Shown here piece by piece: positions 53,669 through 56,375 of a stretch of 56,375 nucleotides of DNA. Source of the stretch: an uncultured Eubacteriales bacterium. Its GTDB lineage: Bacteria > Bacillota > Clostridia > Christensenellales > Aristaeellaceae. A program made the position numbers and the translations under genes. The stretch is taken from positions 1 through 56,375 of the forward strand of contig ONCV01000010.1 in NCBI GenBank assembly GCA_900316415.1, written 5' to 3'. The notes below the pieces were generated by a model. That model ran no database searches, was not told the origin of the DNA, and saw only the letters and a list, made by a program, of their open reading frames with translations. Positions within the stretch are counted from its first letter, which is position 1; every line of letters starts with the position of its first letter.

Positions 53669-54757
53669 ATGCCGCCACTGGCCATGATGATTAAACCCGC
53701 GTCCTCCGCCTGCAACATGCGATGCCGCTACTGCTTCTATGCGGATGTGGCCTCCCACCGGGAAACGGCGTCCTACGGCCTGATGCAGCCGGAGACCATG
53801 CATGAGCTGATCCGCCGCGCGTTCCATTATGCGGACAGAACCATTTCCTTCGCTTTTCAGGGCGGCGAGCCCACCCTGGCAGGGCTGTCCTTTTTCCAGG
53901 ATTTTGTGCGCACCGTGGATCAGTACAACACCCGGCATCTGGAAATCCATTATGCCCTGCAGACTAACGGGACTCTGCTGACAGCAGAATTCTGCCGTTT
54001 TCTGGCGGAGCGTCATTTCCTGACAGGCGTCTCCCTGGATGGATCTCCAGCTCTCCATGATGCCCTCCGGCGGAATGCGGAAGGACAGGGAACCCATGCT
54101 GAAGTCCTGCGTGGCCTCCGGCTGCTGAAAAAATTCGGCGCGGAATATAACATTCTCTGCGTAGTAACGCAGCCCGTGGCCCTTCACGCCAGGGAGTGCT
54201 GGGATAGCCTGAAGGAACACAAATATCTTCAGTTTATTCCCTGCATTGACGACTTTGACCGTCCTCTTCAGGATTATTCCCTCACAGCCTCCGCATATGG
54301 GCAATTCCTGATCGATACCTTTGGGCTGTATGAGGCGGCTTTCTTGTCGGGACATCCGGTCAGTGAGCGTCGGTTTGACAATTACCTTTCTCTGGCCATG
54401 GGGATGGAGCCGGAAGCATGCGGAATGCGGGGCGGCTGCGGGAACTATTTTCTGGTGGAATCGGATGGCAGCGTATATCCCTGCGATTTTTATGTGCTGG
54501 ATGCCTGGCGGATGGGAAATGTGCACCAGGATTCCCTGATGCGCATGCGCAAAAGCGGCCCGGCGCTTCATTTTGCTGAAACCGCACGACCGCTCCCTTC
54601 TTCCTGCATGAAATGCTCCTGGCTTTCTATCTGCCGAGGCGGCTGCCGCCGGGATCGGGAGCCCCTGGGTGAGAACAAATACTGTGAAAGCTATCGGATG
54701 TTTTTTGAATCCTGCTGGCCTCGGGTTATGTCCCTGGCCCGGAAAGTGATGCACTAG
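53669..54757 (+). CDS. Anaerobic sulfatase-maturating enzyme (radical SAM, SPASM)
   Basis: A 362-residue radical-SAM enzyme that converts the active-site Cys of sulfatases to formylglycine without oxygen. The radical-SAM motif is Cys15-x3-Cys19-x2-Cys22 (CNMRCRYCFYAD), and FQGGEPT is the GGE motif. The Cys-rich C-terminus (CGMRGGCGNYF, YPCDFY, CMKCSWLSICRGGC) matches the two auxiliary iron-sulfur clusters of this family. AAGGAG lies 7 bases before the ATG. The obvious client is the Cys-type sulfatase encoded 6 kb away on the other strand. Confidence 0.92.
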   Translation: MPPLAMMIKPASSACNMRCRYCFYADVASHRETASYGLMQPETMHELIRRAFHYADRTISFAFQGGEPTLAGLSFFQDFVRTVDQYNTRHLEIHYALQTNGTLLTAEFCRFLAERHFLTGVSLDGSPALHDALRRNAEGQGTHAEVLRGLRLLKKFGAEYNILCVVTQPVALHARECWDSLKEHKYLQFIPCIDDFDRPLQDYSLTASAYGQFLIDTFGLYEAAFLSGHPVSERRFDNYLSLAMGMEPEACGMRGGCGNYFLVESDGSVYPCDFYVLDAWRMGNVHQDSLMRMRKSGPALHFAETARPLPSSCMKCSWLSICRGGCRRDREPLGENKYCESYRMFFESCWPRVMSLARKVMH

Positions 54758-54945
54758 CCGAAGATAAAAGAAATAATATGCGGATGAGATTCCGGATCCG
54801 GAGAATGAATCGACGGAAACGGAATAGGAGGAAGCTGACTTCGGCGGAAAGCGCGAAGAATGAGTGCTGGTGAGGGAAATGGGCCAGAATAGAAGAATGG
54901 TATGAAAAAAGCTGGTATTGTGTCTGATGATGCTCGGTATGATTT

Positions 54946-55863
54946 CTAAAAGCCGGGAGTCGCGCAAATATGAAGCTTTCGATATTGGAGAGGTGTCATT
55001 TTTTCGCTTTGATGAAACTGCTTGACAAAATGGGATGCGTTGCAAAAGCCACAACGCAAACCTATCTCTTCAATGGAGGCGTCCGTGATTCGTAAAAGTT
55101 CTTTCGCATGATTCAGACGAACATGAGTCAGGCAGGAAGAAAAAGGAATTCCGACCTCTTTAAAAAAGAGGCGTGATAAATAGCTTGGATTCAGATGCAT
55201 ATCTTCAGCAATCTTATTCAGATGCAGATCTGACATATATTCTTCATCCAGGAGATTCAAGACTTTTTTCACGTGTACATTTTTAATAAACAGCGGGTGG
55301 CCATAATCTGTTTCAAGAATGAGCCGTGACAAAATCTGCGTCATAAGCATGGATGCGTATACGTCGCCTGTTATGCTTGCGGGGAACTTGTATAAGAGAA
55401 CAAGCTTTTCGAATACATCCATTAACGTTTCGGTCCAGCCAATAGAAAAAGCCGCAAATTGGTTTTCTCCCAGCAGAAGTTCACAGTACTTCTGCGCGAC
55501 AGAACCACCAAACTGAATAAAATAGCTTTCTATTTTACCAGAGTGCTCCATGGTATATCCACTGCGGTTGTCGATCAAACCTGTAGCCGCGATGTTATAA
55601 TCAATAGCAATATGGGAGGAACTGCCTGAGAATTTCAGATCCGTAGGCGATTTACTGAAATCAGAATCCTTTCCCAGAAAATTGAGAGAAAAACTGTTTT
55701 CCGGCATACGATTTGTAAAACAATGACCATCCTGATAGAGATGCCCAAGCTCCAGTATATAAAGCCCCAGTGACTCGGCGAAGGAGCTGGGGTTGATAAA
55801 AATCCATTGTGACTTTGGATCCATGTGGTCGAAAGCCCAGCTGTGTTTCGAAGAAGATGACAT
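54946..55863 (-). CDS. AraC-family transcription regulator (soluble)
   Basis: A 305-residue cytoplasmic regulator. The N-terminal cupin-like ligand-binding part spans about 20-150. The C-terminal AraC domain (about 200-298) has LNKIAEDMHLNPSYLSRLFFKE and IEEIGLRCGFCNASHFVKQF. GGGAGGG sits 6 bases before the ATG. Codon use is clearly richer in A+T than in the genes before 46 kb, hinting at a different origin. It diverges from the truncated isomerase gene, its likely target. Confidence 0.9.
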   Translation of the reverse strand: MSSSSKHSWAFDHMDPKSQWIFINPSSFAESLGLYILELGHLYQDGHCFTNRMPENSFSLNFLGKDSDFSKSPTDLKFSGSSSHIAIDYNIAATGLIDNRSGYTMEHSGKIESYFIQFGGSVAQKYCELLLGENQFAAFSIGWTETLMDVFEKLVLLYKFPASITGDVYASMLMTQILSRLILETDYGHPLFIKNVHVKKVLNLLDEEYMSDLHLNKIAEDMHLNPSYLSRLFFKEVGIPFSSCLTHVRLNHAKELLRITDASIEEIGLRCGFCNASHFVKQFHQSEKMTPLQYRKLHICATPGF

Positions 55864-56082
55864 TTTCAGCCCTCCCTGTTTGCGAAAACCGCGATCATTC
55901 TGAATGCTGTCTCTTTAAAATTAACACATTATGCTTTTATTGGCAAGCAATTCTGAAATGTCATGATTTTATTATTTTTGATAACTTTCGTATAATGACA
56001 AAACGCAATATTTATTTTATAAATAATTATCAGGTTCACACAGGCCATTTACACAGACTCCGCTTCGATCGGAGGCATGATT

Positions 56083-56313
56083 ATGAAAACAAGTATCAGT
56101 GAAAAAGCACGGGTTGGTGTGATGACAGTTGGTCATCGCGAATACTGGGATTGGAATCAATTTCCAGGGATGAAGCAAAGTCTGATCGGCATGGGAGAAG
56201 AAATTGCGGATTGCATACGCGAAACCGGATGCGAAGTTTTATTTTCCTTTGTCGACAATCGGGAAGAAGCCATTCGCCCTGGATTCCCGGAACACAGCAC
56301 TATGAAATCCTAG
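56083..56313 (+). pseudogene. Truncated sugar isomerase (L-fucose/arabinose isomerase family), N-terminal part only
   Basis: The 76-residue frame starts well (GGAGG 7 bases before the ATG; a TATAAT at 55991-55996). KARVGVMTVGHREYWDWNQFPG, GCEVLFSFVDNREEAIRPG resembles the start of L-fucose/L-arabinose isomerase family proteins of about 480 residues. After IRPG it diverges and stops, and no other frame continues the match, so this is not a simple frameshift. The gene seems interrupted near 56285 by an inserted or rearranged segment that continues past the window. Family assignment rests on a short N-terminus. Confidence 0.55.
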
Positions 56314-56375
56314 TGTGAGCACCCGAAACCCGTTGAAAATATTGGGATTTCTGCTATTTTTCTCTTGCAAAATCA

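Noticed and set aside
1..56375. tRNA, rRNA or known riboswitch structures
   Set aside because: None was recognised on reading both strands; a covariance-model scan would be needed to be certain.

Overview
The window is from a high-GC, monoderm, probably anaerobic Bacillota bacterium, most likely a gut or rumen Clostridia lineage. I infer this from LplB/LplC-type sugar importers encoded without an ATPase, YesM/YesN-like regulators, a class B sortase with a wall-anchored substrate, many signal peptides ending in ALA-EE, strong AGGAGG ribosome sites, and a sulfatase with a radical-SAM maturase. The species cannot be named from this sequence.

Layout. 1-96: the 3' end of a group II intron (domains V and VI). 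284-11195: a carbohydrate operon with two ABC permeases, two paralogous solute-binding proteins, a membrane-bound AraC regulator and a GH78 rhamnosidase. A GH27 enzyme converges on it (11217-12488, minus strand). 12659-18183: a three-gene operon that is the most interesting part of the window. It encodes a two-helix K+-channel protein with a C-terminal RyR-like domain, a TIR-transmembrane-BspA-type leucine-rich-repeat receptor, and a second membrane protein with Rossmann and RyR-like domains. A GH43 enzyme follows on the same strand. 19780-29520 (minus): two secreted or envelope genes (lipocalin-like, PspC), then a foldase-like protein, a 1,813-residue surface protein and sortase B. 29925-32947: a secreted clostripain-type protease and an esterase. 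33291-40389: a second importer (two permeases, binding protein) with its own two-component system. 40456-43559 (minus): GH3 and a DUF3237-like protein. 43946-45957: two small secreted proteins, one tannase-like. 46012-53446 (minus): a third importer with a sulfatase and an AraC-type sensor. 53669-54757: the anaerobic sulfatase maturase. 54946-56313: an AraC regulator diverging from a truncated sugar isomerase at the right edge.

How it works together. The three importers, their local regulators and the enzymes (GH78, GH27, GH43, GH3, esterase, sulfatase plus maturase) form polysaccharide-utilisation loci for branched, partly sulfated or acylated glycans. Uptake must be powered by an ATPase encoded elsewhere. 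The TIR/RyR/channel operon does not fit this theme. Its parts suggest extracellular sensing, nucleotide signalling inside the cell and control of an ion channel, which would be a candidate conflict or stress-signalling system. Base composition is visibly lower in G+C from about 46 kb onward, and more so after about 54.8 kb, suggesting a mosaic history.
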